DNA of 64,000 nt, from contig CM033113.1 of NCBI GenBank assembly GCA_019321725.1, positions 8,246,001-8,310,000 on the forward strand, read 5' to 3'. Below are positions 27,686-42,759 of the stretch, piece by piece. The stretch is from Paulownia fortunei. Lineage: Eukaryota; Streptophyta; Magnoliopsida; Lamiales; Paulowniaceae. The notes below the pieces were generated by a model. That model was given only the letters and a program-made list of their open reading frames with translations, ran no database searches and was not told where the DNA came from. A program made the translations under genes and the position numbers. How positions within the stretch are numbered: the stretch's first letter is position 1; every line of letters starts with the position of its first letter.

Positions 27686-30600
27686 TCAGATTCCACCACC
27701 TTCTTGGGTAACCGGAGGTCCTTGAACATTGTCCAGCAACTGCTGTACCCACATTCTCGCTGTTTCATCTTCCTAAGAAATATAGACATCAAGAAAAACT
27801 ATCACAGCACCAACCAAATAGAAAATACACCTTTTATCCTTGTTAAAACACTCAGAATAACAAGAACAATCAAATGTGAGGACATGTTGAAATGACTTGT
27901 ATGCTAAAAGATACTCACACGAAGACAATTATCAAACGTGCCATCAATAAGCCTTTTCGGGAGGAATTTTCTCAGTGCCCAGAGACTTCTGCAGGAAAAT
28001 TATGACTGATTTCTTTAAATACATGAATAAAGATGACAGTAAAGAGAGGAAGGCAGTGAACAAAGGAACTGATTCCGTTTAGAATCTGGCATACCTTTCA
28101 TCCTCTAGGAAACGAAGATAACACCTAATGACAAGTTTTAACAGCCGAGGCGAGGGCTGTTCAGCAAGTGAAGCAACCACGTTCCCCAGTGCTAGACAAA
28201 CAGCAAATAACCGCTCTGGCAAATAACATACATATTGTAAAGCCACATCATCCAGCAGAAGTCTATGCACAATGAATATCGCAACCTGCCACTAGTAACC
28301 ATTCAATCAGAACAAGAAGAAGATCAAGCAATAGCTAAGATGAGGTTTTTGTGCACTATCTCAGACTTAAAATTTATCACATCTATAATAGTAAGGCAAG
28401 TCCAAACACGAGTTGACAATCAGAATTTATCCACACCATCAGACCGTCGAACACAAAAACCAGGACCATTTCACCTTGAGACATTTAAGGGACAATCATA
28501 TTCTCAACAACACAGAGAAGCAGATATTACTTGTTTTTGAATGTTGGAAAGCCAGATTCAGTAAGCCAGTGAGCAAGTGTCTGAACAGCATATTGCCTCC
28601 AATCCCGTAAGTTCAGTGAATTTCATCACTAATGAGGCACATTTTACAAGTTATTTTAAAAGATTTCGATGTCCTAGTTGAACAATAAGAGTAAATTTTA
28701 GGCCACTGGGGTAATTTTGGGATACCAGGATCTAGAAACAGACATCAGACAGATGGCAAGCAATTGATTTTCACTATATGGATTATGAGTTAATCATATG
28801 GGAAATGCACATTAACTAAAAAATTAGACATGAATCAGAATTTAATTGTTTAAAACACTCAACTGTTCTCGACAATTCACTTCCAGTCTCCATAGCACGA
28901 AGGCAGAGTGGCATTACTTCTGAAGAGAGAAGGAAAATGATCACTTCGGTGTCTGGAACCTAGAAATAGAGGAAAGTGACATATATATTATAAGATGTCA
29001 GGAAAAAGAAGAAATATATAATTTAGTAATCTCAAAATGTCAAGAACGTAAGATTCAACCCAACCAAAGGACAGAAAAGGAAAAGACGAGGAACTAATAG
29101 CAAAACTGTCACTCAAAAAAAAATACTGCAGCCAACTCATGCACCCAAGAAAAGGGATGCGAATGAAAGATGAAAAAACCACTACCATTACAAATTCTAA
29201 TCCAATTAATAGGTTGAGATCATATATGCAGTAGTGACCCTAAGAAGTATATAAACTAGTAATTTTAAAATGTCAAGAACATAAAGATTCAACCCAACCA
29301 AAGAACAGAAAAGGAAAAGAACAGGAGGAACTATTAGCAAAATTGTCAGTCAAAAGGATTATTGGAGCCAACTCATGCACCCAAAAAGAAAAGGTTATGG
29401 GCATAAAAGATAAAAAAAGCACTACCATCACAAAATTAAGGGGTAACAGCTAAGAAAATTACATGCGAGATCACATGTGTATTAGTGGCCCTAAATGTTA
29501 CCTACGATTAGGTGTCAACAAATAATTTGTATAAAACACTCAGGAATGAACTAAAATAAATTATAAAAAGCAAGCAACCAGCTAGAAACTAGTGAGTTTG
29601 TGTGGCTACTTCAAGTAAAATGTAGTGTTACAATTGGTTGAATTCATATTTTTCTGAAGAACCAGTTTAAATGATCAGCGACTGTAGTTGTTCAACACTC
29701 AACAGTTTTGGTGTGAGCAATCATACACAATGCAGAAGGGGGAGGGGAAACATTAAAAGGGCACCAAATGCAAAATTAGTTTCACCACACGCATAGAATT
29801 GTTGGGCATAGGAAGTAACCCAGAATTAAACCGGTTATATTACTCATATTCCATCAATAAAAGGCAATAGCACACTCATATACTATCTATCAAAATAATC
29901 TACATCAATTTCATCAGCAAAAGAAAACAATAGCATGGACATGGAGTCTGCCTTATTCCCAAAAGTCCACCCCCCCCCCCCCCCCCCCCACAACAAACTT
30001 AAAAACCCCAACTCCAAAAAAAAAAAAAGGAAAAAAGAAAGAGAGAAAATCTAGCATGTCTTATTAACAGCTGTAAAAATTCCACAGTAACTGCAGAAAT
30101 ACGACATACCTTCACAAGAGCACCTATGACTCCCAAAGTGGCAAGCCTCAGGTAATCAAAAGGCCTCGATTGACCAATTGTGCTGAGAAATGCATACAAA
30201 TAAAATGGGATGGATGCTGCAACAGCATGAAAAAGTCAGCAAATTAAAGTTGTCAGCTATTTATACAAACCTAAACGAAGAACTTGCAAGGAAAGAGCTA
30301 GTTTTCCGGCATCAGAACTACAAACAGCATAGAAAAAAGTCCAAAAAAAGGAACACTGGACGCCTGATTCAATTGCTAAAAGCCTGAAATTAACATCCTG
30401 CTTCAGTAGACTCCCAAAGCTATCTTTTAAGGTAAAAGCCGCATAATCATAGTGTTATGGAAGTAACATGAGGGAAAAACTTCAACCTTTAACCAGATGC
30501 ATAAAATGAAATCCATTTATAAATGAACCAACAAAAGTACCTTCGGCAAAGAAAATTCTTGTGTCTGGGTGAGAGGCAACACACTGCACCAACCACATAA

Positions 30601-32002
30601 AACAGAAGAAATGAAGCATTGAAATGAGTACAAGTTTAGGAGAATAAGTGGATGATGCTCAGGCAACTACCACTTTTCATACACTTGATTGGTTCAACTT
30701 TTGTGGGCAGACGGAATTATCTTGTTCTCAAAAACACCAAAATGACAGAACTTGAAAATAAGAATATATATGCAAACCCACAGCCATCAATCGTAATGTT
30801 CAACGAATATCTTATATTGTACTAATTCAATCAAGAAACAGAAAAAAAATATGTATTTGCTGAATAATTAAAAAGAAAAATGCCACTTTATTCATGAGCA
30901 AGAGAGAATTAGAACATAAAAGAGAAGCAATCTACTCCTTACAGGTAATCAGTTCTCACATTCAACAGTGAAGCATTGCAGCCATTTTCTCAAATGTACA
31001 AACAGTACGTATCAGACGGCATCTTTCGACTGACAAAACTTTGGAGAAATTATAAGGATTAAGCTAAAAGCTAGTTTGAATCACCCTATTTTCAGTGACA
31101 ATTGCAATCACTACCTCAATTCCTAGGACTACCATTCTCTGAAGCATGTAAAGACTCAATAAAATTAAATGGTGGGTAACACCTCTATCAGAAGCATATT
31201 ATGACTTAATAAAAAATTTAAGGGTGGGATTACTACTAATGCTTTAGCGAATCAATTTCAACTACATCGTCCTAAAATCTTATTTGAATGTAATATAGTC
31301 CCAAGTAACAAACTCAGGAAGGTGTCAGGCACAGCTTTTCAGGTGCATCACAAAGTGCTTGATTCAAAACTCTAGAATTCCAGTAGGGAACATCACTAAC
31401 ATGCATGAATCTAGTGAGACTTGATGTCGCAAGGGGCAGTTAGATTGAAAAATTAAAGAATAAGATTAAAAGAAAAAGGATAGAGCAGAATAACTAACAA
31501 ATAAAATACAAAGATTTACCAAAAGCACTACATTTAAAAAAAAAATTAGGGCCACTGTAACACATGCAGAGCAAAGTGGTTCAAAAGGACTAGATTAATG
31601 AAACCCTTACCCAAAAATCACTCCCTTTTCTGAAACACGACAGATATCAATATGAAGAATTACCAAAAGCGCTACAATTTTCAAAAAACATTTAGGAGTA
31701 TCATAACACATGCAGAAGAAAAGTGGTTCAAAAAGACTAGATTAATGAAACCCAGATCCATAAATCACTCTCTTTCTGCAACATAACAGCTACAAATAGG
31801 AAGGTAAGGTGTTGTTTTTATTCTATTTTCTCAAGTTGTCTCATCTCCTTTTTGTTCCATCCCTCTACTTCATATCCTTGAGGAACTCAAGGTGTGTCCT
31901 ACACAACCTACAACCACATAAAGGTTGCGCTTGATCAACACAAAAATCCATGGCTACATGGGAATCCACACAATAGATCCTAGACACTATATGTTGTATG
32001 GC

Positions 32003-32033
<31 letters not shown>

Positions 32034-34934
32034 CAAATAAGAATAAAGCCACTGAATAAGGAGAATGAATCCTGAGCAAGTATTTTAGGAAAGGAAAAGC
32101 ATCAAACCTGAAGAAGTGCGAGAGCATTGCACACCCTGTTAGATTGCTCTGGAGTTAGGGAAGGAGGTGACAACAATGGATAGACAGAAAGCACTTCCTT
32201 CAGGAAATGAATATAGAACATAAGTCACATCAGCATAAGCAACATTACAAGCAATGGCAAATATCTAATGTATGTACAGCAAGAAAAATTGGGATGAATT
32301 AGAAGAAAGTTTTAATGGGAAAAGTAACTGGCTGAAGAGTCTTGCACTAAAAAACATAAAATATATGGCACTATACAAATAAAGTTCTATCTTCACTCCA
32401 AAATCTTAATGCACTATAAGTTCAAACAATCATGCAGAAAACTTCCGCCAATGGTTTTCTCTAGTACGCAAACGAAGCAAACAACAAAACACAAACTTTC
32501 CACCTGTTTGGTAGATATCACATAAATTTGATATTTTCTCATTGTGGACATGACAATAAAAGTATATCAAGCTTGCTTAAATATATACCACAGATTCAAA
32601 TAAGAGAAAGGTAAAGCTAGCATGCTTCAAGAGGTAAATTGTTATGATAATCCTAAAATATATCCTTGATGAGAAATTCTGGCAAGCGATAAGTTGAAGG
32701 AAATTATCACAAAAACCTCTTTACCTGCAGAAGTATAGCTATTGTGCCAAAGGAAAACCATAAGAGCGGAGCCAGATCTTGGAACACTCCTCTCATCTAT
32801 TAGAACGGAAAGAGAAAGTTTGTTAGTCATACACAAAGCAATGGATCGTACAGTCCACTGGACATAAGAGAATTTTCCATTAAAAGATTTTCTGAAAGCC
32901 AGAAAGACAAACATGGCTAACTTTAATAAAAGAATGAGAACTTTCAGAATGACAGCTCTACACTTGATAGTAAGTGCAATCTGGCTAACATTTAACTTGG
33001 AAAAATTGAAAATGGGTTTATCCAGGAACACACTTTCACTGCTGAAGTACTAATAAAATATGTTGTTTCTAGTCAATCTCAAGAGAAATAATTGATTCAC
33101 ATAATACAGATATCAAGGCTCATTTTAGCTCTCATTTTTAATTAAGCTAAATTAATACCTGATAATTCATATTCCAGAGCAAGTATTATCTCAGTCAACA
33201 GATATTGACCTATCAAGTGGCTTGTACAGCTTATACAATATCTTAGCTGAATTACCTCCAGTTGATCAGAAGCAGGAAATGTGTCTGTCCGACTTTGAAA
33301 GAACTTTTGCAAACAAGTCAAGTTCATTAAAAAAAAAAAAAGGAGTATGAAACAATGAATATATGACATTTCAGTTTAGGTATGTTAACACAAAGAGGTC
33401 CTCACAAATGGTTTTAGGGTTGCTTGGCCCTTGTGAGAAATATTCATAAGAAAGATCTACATTTCTTGCCATATCTAAGACATTAGTTTCAGTTCACCTG
33501 ACAAAATCTATACGATGATAACACATGTAAAATAAAATTTAGCAACAGCTGCGCTATATTATCATAAAGCTGAAAATGAATTTAATGCAGCCAATAACAA
33601 AATTACTTGCATAAGATAGCATTTGCACTACCAGTGACAATTTTTTACTTCGTGGATCCTGGGCTTGCTTTGATCATAATTATGAGAGACAATTGACTCT
33701 CAATACATTTAATTTCTCTCAACCGCACATAAGTTTCATGAATGTGAATGTGCCAAAAATTGATTTGCGATTTGGCAGGAGGCATAAAGGATGGAAAATC
33801 AGTTACGAGGAGTCCTCTTTCCTTTTTTCCCAACCCAAAAAAACTATAAAAAAAAATCAATACAAATGGATCACAGCCCAAAGGCCCCAACCTTAAAGGA
33901 AACACTTTTTATAGAACAAGCTGTAACATATTTATTACTGTCAAACATGACCAAATATATCAGCACTCTCACCGGATCTTTAAACAATTTTTGACACGTA
34001 GAATAACTGTATGTACAACCAGTCAAATATCCTAGATTACACTAATCACTTTCATAATCTTCAATGACTGTTAAAATCCCAAAACTCCCAAGTGACGTTC
34101 TTTACTTCAATGTAGTTTATGCCTGAATGTCATATGCATGTATTTTTCCCTCAAATATAGCAATCCATAAAATTCGATAATTTCATCTTATGAAAAGTGG
34201 AATGTACAGACAAATTGTACTCTGATTTTTTAAATTCTTGATTTATTCCACGGGTGAGAACTGCTAAAATTAAATGCACGCCTAAAGACTTTCTAGTAAA
34301 CATTAAACACCAGCATGAAAATTACAACACCCATTCACATGAAAAACTATGCCATCTTTGAAAAAAAGAAAAAAGAAAAAAAGTCCTCATCATGCCAAGA
34401 AAGCAAAGTCACACATTTTCACGTCAAATATAATCTTAAGCACGGAAAATTGGGGAAGAAAATAAAGATCAAACGCTCGGTATTCCCAAAAACATAGATT
34501 AAACTATTCACTACGCAACAAAAAATGAGACTGAAATTTGGGGAAAATTTTACAAACCTTAGAGAGTTCCGCTAGAGCATTTTCGCGGCGATCATGGTCC
34601 CTGAGATCGAGGATGTGCTTTACAACTGACCTCGTTCTGCCATCCCCAATGGCAGCTCGAGATCCTCCCGGAGGAACTAGCAAAGCTGGCGAGCCAGTGG
34701 CGCTTGGGCTGGATGAAGAAGAGCTAGAGGCCCCAATTGATGGACTCTGAAGCGCAGAAGGTGGGGCGGCGGCGGCGCCTAGAAGGGGGGAGGGGAAGTA
34801 GAACCCGAAGAGCTGCTGGCGCCATGCAACGGAGAGGAGGATGCAGAAGCATGAGAGCTGGAAGCGCCACGGGCGGGGGCGGCTTTGGATGCAGCAACTT
34901 TGGCCTTGGTTGCCTTGGATGATTTCTTGGCCAT
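27686..34934 (-). CDS. CNOT9/RCD1 paralogue, copy B, diverged; exon 1 frameshifted
   Basis: Model: complement(join(27686..27772, 27919..27988, 28095..28285, 28864..28959, 30110..30216, 30541..30583, 32108..32197, 32725..32796, 34558..34934)). Internal exon lengths equal those of copy A exactly (72, 90, 43, 107, 96, 191, 70). Exon 1 (377 nt) reads from ATG into a TAG at 34779-34781. One extra G/C in the run at 34785-34790 would give a 377-aa protein. The N-terminus is a new Ala/Ser/Lys-rich stretch, then [19 protein letters not shown] joins the family. Core segments survive ([34 protein letters not shown]), but the usual [12 protein letters not shown] reads [12 protein letters not shown]. The C-terminus stops after GGGI, short of the FDHM tail. 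It may be a young neofunctionalised copy or a decaying one. Without the bridge, only exons 2-9 are in frame. Confidence 0.85.
29012..29500. repeat. Tandem duplication of about 233 bp in CNOT9-B intron 5
   Basis: A block containing aaaatgtcaagaac at 29034 recurs with the same phrase at 29267. Both copies continue through gattcaacccaaccaaag, then agccaactcatgcaccca, then cactaccat.acaaa, in the same order. Divergence between copies is moderate. The ends are approximate. Confidence 0.75.
29970..29989. repeat. Run of 20 C residues
   Basis: An uninterrupted C20 tract lies in an intron of CNOT9-B, followed closely by an A12-like tract near 30017-30028. Runs this long are rarely called accurately, so the true length may differ. 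Confidence 0.9.
31513..31800. repeat. Tandem duplication of about 144 bp in CNOT9-B intron 3
   Basis: The phrase taccaaaagc.ctaca at about 31517 recurs at 31661. Both copies continue through acacatgcagag/aagaa, aaagtggttcaaaa, then gactagattaatgaaaccc. The copies differ at scattered sites. The ends are approximate. Confidence 0.75.
31990..32034. repeat. (GA)n microsatellite
   Basis: GA dinucleotides repeated for about 45 bases with one interruption, in intron 3 of CNOT9-B. Confidence 0.85.
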
Positions 34935-36866
34935 TTTTTCTTTCTGTTTCTTCTCCCAGAACTTTGTTGCCGGAGTTTTTCTTCAGTCTGGAGTTTTGGG
35001 GTCATTTGTCGATGAAAAAGAGGGAAAAAGCTACTGCGTTTCCGTTACAGCTTCGCACCCGGTCGACAGGTGTCCCGCTGCATGTCACCCCGCCAGAAAC
35101 GCATATTTAATACTCTGTGGCCTGGGCCTATGGAAATAAGTTAGAGCCCAGTAAAGAATATGGGCCTTTTTCAGATTGATCTTTTGTAGAATTCCCAAAT
35201 CTCCTTAAGAAAACACTTTGTTATCTATACTCGTAAAAAACCTCAAGATGGATTACTTCTGCATCTTTATTTGATAAATTATAAAGTTGACATGCAAATT
35301 ATGCCTTCAAACTACGAAATTTCAGTTCACATATATAAAAATTATCTAAGGGAGTCATAGTATTTGTCTTTGCTTTCAAGTTTTTGTGTCGTAAATCACA
35401 GAATTGAAACTCCACATTTTTAAACAATTTTAAAAAAATTCATCAAAAACGCCCTAAATATTGTGCAGAAACAAGTTTTGCATAAAAAATTTCCACTACT
35501 ACTATTTTTAGTGTTTTAAATCAATCAAAGTTTGCAATTTTGATTGACAAAAGTGGAGTCCATAAAGTGTTACAGAGTAAGAGAATTGCTATTCATCACC
35601 AATTCATTGTTCATCTTTCTTCCATCCCCCACCCCGAAATATATTGAATTATTAAATCCATTGAATTAATTGCAATCATTCTGCTGGGAAAAAAAAGGGG
35701 GTGAAAACTAGTGTATAGCATCAAGTAAAACTCAACTCACACCAAAAGATTTTTTGTTTGCCAAAATTTATTGAGGTGGATAGAAAGGATATGTCCTCCC
35801 ATTTTTTAAGTTCTTGGTTTCCATTACAAGCACACTGGCCTCTTAACAAACCAAGAGCAGTGACGTTGATAAACAGCCGTCACTTAAAGATAAGCTGATG
35901 CAGAAAAATGTCATAGCCTTAATTACATAGTTTTCTATTTAGGAGTAGTGCTCCAAGCTCTCGTTCTACAGACTTTTGTTTTACTGTGCTTTAAAAATTT
36001 TAAATTTCATGTTGATAAATCATATTTCAAAAAATGACAAATACTCTTCGTTCATTGTTATTATTCTATAAACAAAATTTATAAAAAACCCTATGATTGA
36101 TGGTGGGGATGAAAAAAATACGATTAAAAATTGATAAAACATAAGATGTGATGAAGATATTTACTAATGATGATTGATGAAAAATTCTGAAATTTGATAA
36201 AAAAAAAAGAAGGAAAAAGATGGAGAATCTGCCACAAAATTTATAAGATATATAATGAACTTAATCAATAGAACTTTTTCAATAGTCATATTCTTTTCCC
36301 TTTTCATCAGGCCCAAAAAAATATAATAATAATAAAGCCCACTCAAAAGATAATCATATTATCGAACCATTTTCAAAACTCTTGCAAGTTTGTTAAGTAA
36401 ATAATATAATAATATTGTTTATAATGCCAAACTTACTTATTTTAAAGATATTATAGTAATTATTTTAATTTATTTTTAATACATACTCTAAATCGCTCTC
36501 AAGTATTTTAAATTTTTTACGCCCTCGCCCCCACTTTATGTTACTTAGGTCATAATTGTATCAGCAGGCATATTTGGGTTACTGTCAGCACAGAATTGTG
36601 CTATCTTTAATATACAACACATTCTACACAATCAGCTGTAAAAAGTATAGATTGGGATGAATTACCATGAAAAAAGTTCTTGTTCTACGCCATAATACAC
36701 AACTGAGATCCCAGCCAATATCTGCAATTGTCCTTTCATGTGTGCATACAAAAAGGATTAGAATTTAAGGATCTTGGCAGGGAGGAGAGATGAACATAAA
36801 TACCAGTTGAATCAAGGAAGAGGCAACAACTTTTTACATACATATTGTACAAACATAAAACTGAAT
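34935..36866. other. Intergenic region upstream of CNOT9-B
   Basis: The first 150 bases upstream of the CNOT9-B ATG are relatively GC-rich. Site II-like words (GGCCTGGGCCTA, GAGCCCAG, ATGGGCC) lie at about 35118-35166 and suggest a housekeeping-type promoter. From 35200 to 36840 the DNA is AT-rich with no recognised gene. The 3' UTR of the PLP-homeostasis gene should lie at the right end. Confidence 0.5.
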
Positions 36867-39958
<3,092 letters not shown>

Positions 39959-41171
39959 CTAGATCGCGGATGCTTTTTTTTTCCCCCCTTTTTTCACTCT
40001 TTTTCCTCGACCACTTTTAGATGTTTATAATTTGCCGCGTCACCAATTGTTTTTTTTTTTTTTTTATATCGGGTAATAGAGAAAAATTACAAACCTCAAA
40101 AAATTACGGGGCCCAAAAGCCACTTGCAACTCCTGTCTCAGCCTGTAGATATTTTTAACATTTTTCTACAACGTCAACCAGAGGAACTTCTTTAGGTTAC
40201 CCGTTAGGCCGTTAGTCGGTAATTCTTGGTGGCTCTCGGTTTCAGACAGTCGCAAGTATTTACCCTCGTTACTGGTTCCAAACTTGTCTTTCTACGTCAT
40301 ATTTTAGGGATTCAAGCAAATCAAACAAGTGACTGTTTAAATATAACTTGAAAATTTTAATGGGTTTGAAATTCTATATTAGCTTATTTTAATTGTTAAA
40401 TAAGTCATGTTAAAATAAATTTTAATCGAATTAAATATAAGTCATATTTAAATATATAACGAAAGGTTTATATATATTTTTAGTAATTATATGTACAGTT
40501 CACATATAATATTGCTCAATCATAAAGGAGTATTTATTATTTAATTGCCAGTCAAATTCAATGCTTTGATATTTCTAAAAACTTAGTGTATACAATAAAT
40601 AATAATCCAACATATATTTTTAGTTGGTGCCCCTCCATTTCAATTATTATTATCGTCAATGGATTAACATTTTCTAATATAAGACTCTTGAGTTTCTAGA
40701 TTCTTGCTTGTTCACAAACATTATCCGTTGTCCTTCTTTGGTATAAGCTGGCACTTTTGCTTTTGTCTTTTACTTTAGAGCCATAGGATGTTTATTCACC
40801 CAAACTGAAACTTTGTAAGCTCCATAATTTTCTTTAATCAATTAGATATATTATTATATCAAAAATAATAATTACAAAGAATTATTAATGATTAATTACC
40901 CGCTTGAATGGAACTTAATCCCAAATTCGGGATCTTAACCTTGGTTACTTGTGCTTAAACTCGTGTAATCAGATATATTAGTCAATTAACTTTGCCATGC
41001 AAGAAAATTAATAGTTAATGTTATAAAATCAGCAATCCACTTGATTGCTAAACCCGATTCCAATTTTCTTTCTCATACGAAATTTTACAAAAAGATTGTA
41101 ATAACCTAAAACTAATTACATCATTTTTTTTTTTTTTTTGGTTCTTGTGGTGTTTATTATTTATAGGCGCA
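39959..41171. other. Intergenic region between PLP-homeostasis and DOMON/b561 genes
   Basis: Next to the PLP-homeostasis ATG are T-rich and C-rich tracts and a GGGGCCCAAAAGCC word near 40107. From 40300 to 41130 it is AT-rich. A long T run at 41125-41140 precedes the 3' end of the DOMON/b561 gene. No gene was recognised. Confidence 0.5.
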
Positions 41172-42656
41172 TCAAGTCTCCGGCTGAGGCTGCCCTGCGC
41201 TCCCTGCAGAGGCTTGTGCACCACTGACTGGAGACGCATTCAGATTACTCGAACTGGGTTTTCCTCCTCCGTGATACTTCCTGTATACCACAAACTTAAT
41301 CCAGGTATAAACTTCAAATACCAGAGCTACGGCTCCCAAGACTCCAAGAATTCCAATATAAGCCCATTTCCAGGCATGGTCCGCCTCCAAGATCTTGATC
41401 CCTTCAAATATGTTAACCGAGATCACCGCCAGCAATGCGTAGCCCAGAAAATGGTGATACATATTCCAGTAAGTCCGATATTCATCAGAGTTCTTGGGCT
41501 TTAATCTCAATGCCATCATCTGCACATGATCAATTATTGGTGTGATTCATTGTACGGAAAAGGAGAAATGAGGGAGAGGGAGTTTGATTGATTTACTTAC
41601 TTGTACTGTTGTGAAAGTAAAAATGATAATGGCTAGAATTCTGTGGGTACGAAAGCAGTAGTATTTGGAGTTGTCCCCAAGCCAGAGTCCAGTTGCCCAG
41701 CCAACTGAACCAAGAATGTATCCTGTACTCTGGCAGTTGATATGAAAGACATACCACCAGGGCCATTGTCTGCGAAACATTCTGAAGTACCTTGCAACTA
41801 TCACACCAATGGGAAGAAGTGTTCCCCAGCCCACAATGTTCAGTATCCCATGAGCCTGCATATTTAGTACCAAAAGACAAGAGCCATATGATTTATTTAT
41901 AATTAAAGGTGGATGTTATCGTATAATAGTTTCAAGAATTGGAGAAGTACTATGAGAATTTCATGAAATTGAACGAAATAAACTGAGCAGGGCCTTAGGG
42001 CCATCTTACTATTCTTAGTTGACGACGTTGATGGGGCTTGTAACTTATAACCTGATCGGAAATCAAATCTACAGTCTCGGCACTGTCAAAATTCTTGAGA
42101 GACTTAGGATGCATCAGGGGTTCTCTACCGGAGGCGGCCTCCCCGATTTGCCAGACAACGTTCGTGCTCGAACTGTTGTACTCCTTAGGCAGAAAAACTG
42201 TGGCCCATATCATGAAATACCGGATTTCATTCAAATAAACGAAGCTAAATTTGCGCACGTCAATTCCAATGTCGTCAGAGGGCAAAAGCTGGCAGCCAAG
42301 CTTCTTGGCGTCTGTGATGTTGTACTTGTTCCATTCCAACGAGCCGTTGTGCTGCTTGATGCCGATCAGGGCTCGAGTCCCGACCATGTGCGGGCCTTGT
42401 GGGTTCAGCCCCCAGGCCAGCCACCCATCTCAGCGTCTAGCCTTGCCCCGACCGCGATGTCTAGCTGCAGGGACTTCGTGTTGAAGTTCCAAGCAAATTC
42501 GACTCCTAAGGTTTTTTGCTTGCAATTTTGCGTGATGTTGATTTTGTGGACCTCTACGAGAAAACCCTCGCTGCATGTGTGTGCATTTGCGAGCAGAGGG
42601 AAGACGAGCAATGCGAAAACAGAGGCTAGGGATGAAAGAGATTGAGAAGAAGACAT
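41172..42656 (-). CDS. DOMON plus cytochrome b561 membrane protein (CYBDOM); exon 1 frameshifted
   Basis: Model: complement(join(41172..41519, 41601..41855, 42010..42656)). Exon 1 is 647 nt and breaks frame near 42424-42426. One extra G there gives 416 aa and joins GARLDAEMG to WLAWGLNPQGPHMVGTRALI. The N-terminus is a signal peptide (SLASVFALLVFPLLANA). A DOMON domain covers about residues 45-175. A cytochrome b561 core follows, with several membrane helices and heme-ligand histidines at H218 (AHGIL), H254 (VFHINCQ), H287 (RTHRI) and H323/H324 (MYHHFLGY). The hydrophilic tail is Ser/Pro/Ala-rich. Plant CYBDOM proteins move electrons across the plasma membrane, with ascorbate as the usual donor. 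As written, the product would stop right after the signal peptide and part of the DOMON domain. The later exons are clean, so a base-call error seems likelier than a pseudogene. Confidence 0.9.
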
Positions 42657-42759
42657 GTTTTTCAGTAGGTGTTTGTGTGTGTGGGATATTGTGTTTTGTT
42701 GTTTTGCTGTTTGATTTAGAGGGGAAATTGCATTTAAGTTCCAATATATAGGGTATTTG

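Noticed and set aside
34724..35005. 93-codon minus-strand frame rich in Pro/Arg over CNOT9-B exon 1
   Set aside because: It is a neighbouring frame of the GC-rich exon. The CNOT9 sequence and splice phase belong to the other frames.
42019..42645. Open frame of 208 codons on the plus strand
   Set aside because: It is the antisense of exon 1 of the DOMON/b561 gene, whose minus-strand protein is recognisable. The plus-strand protein has no family features.
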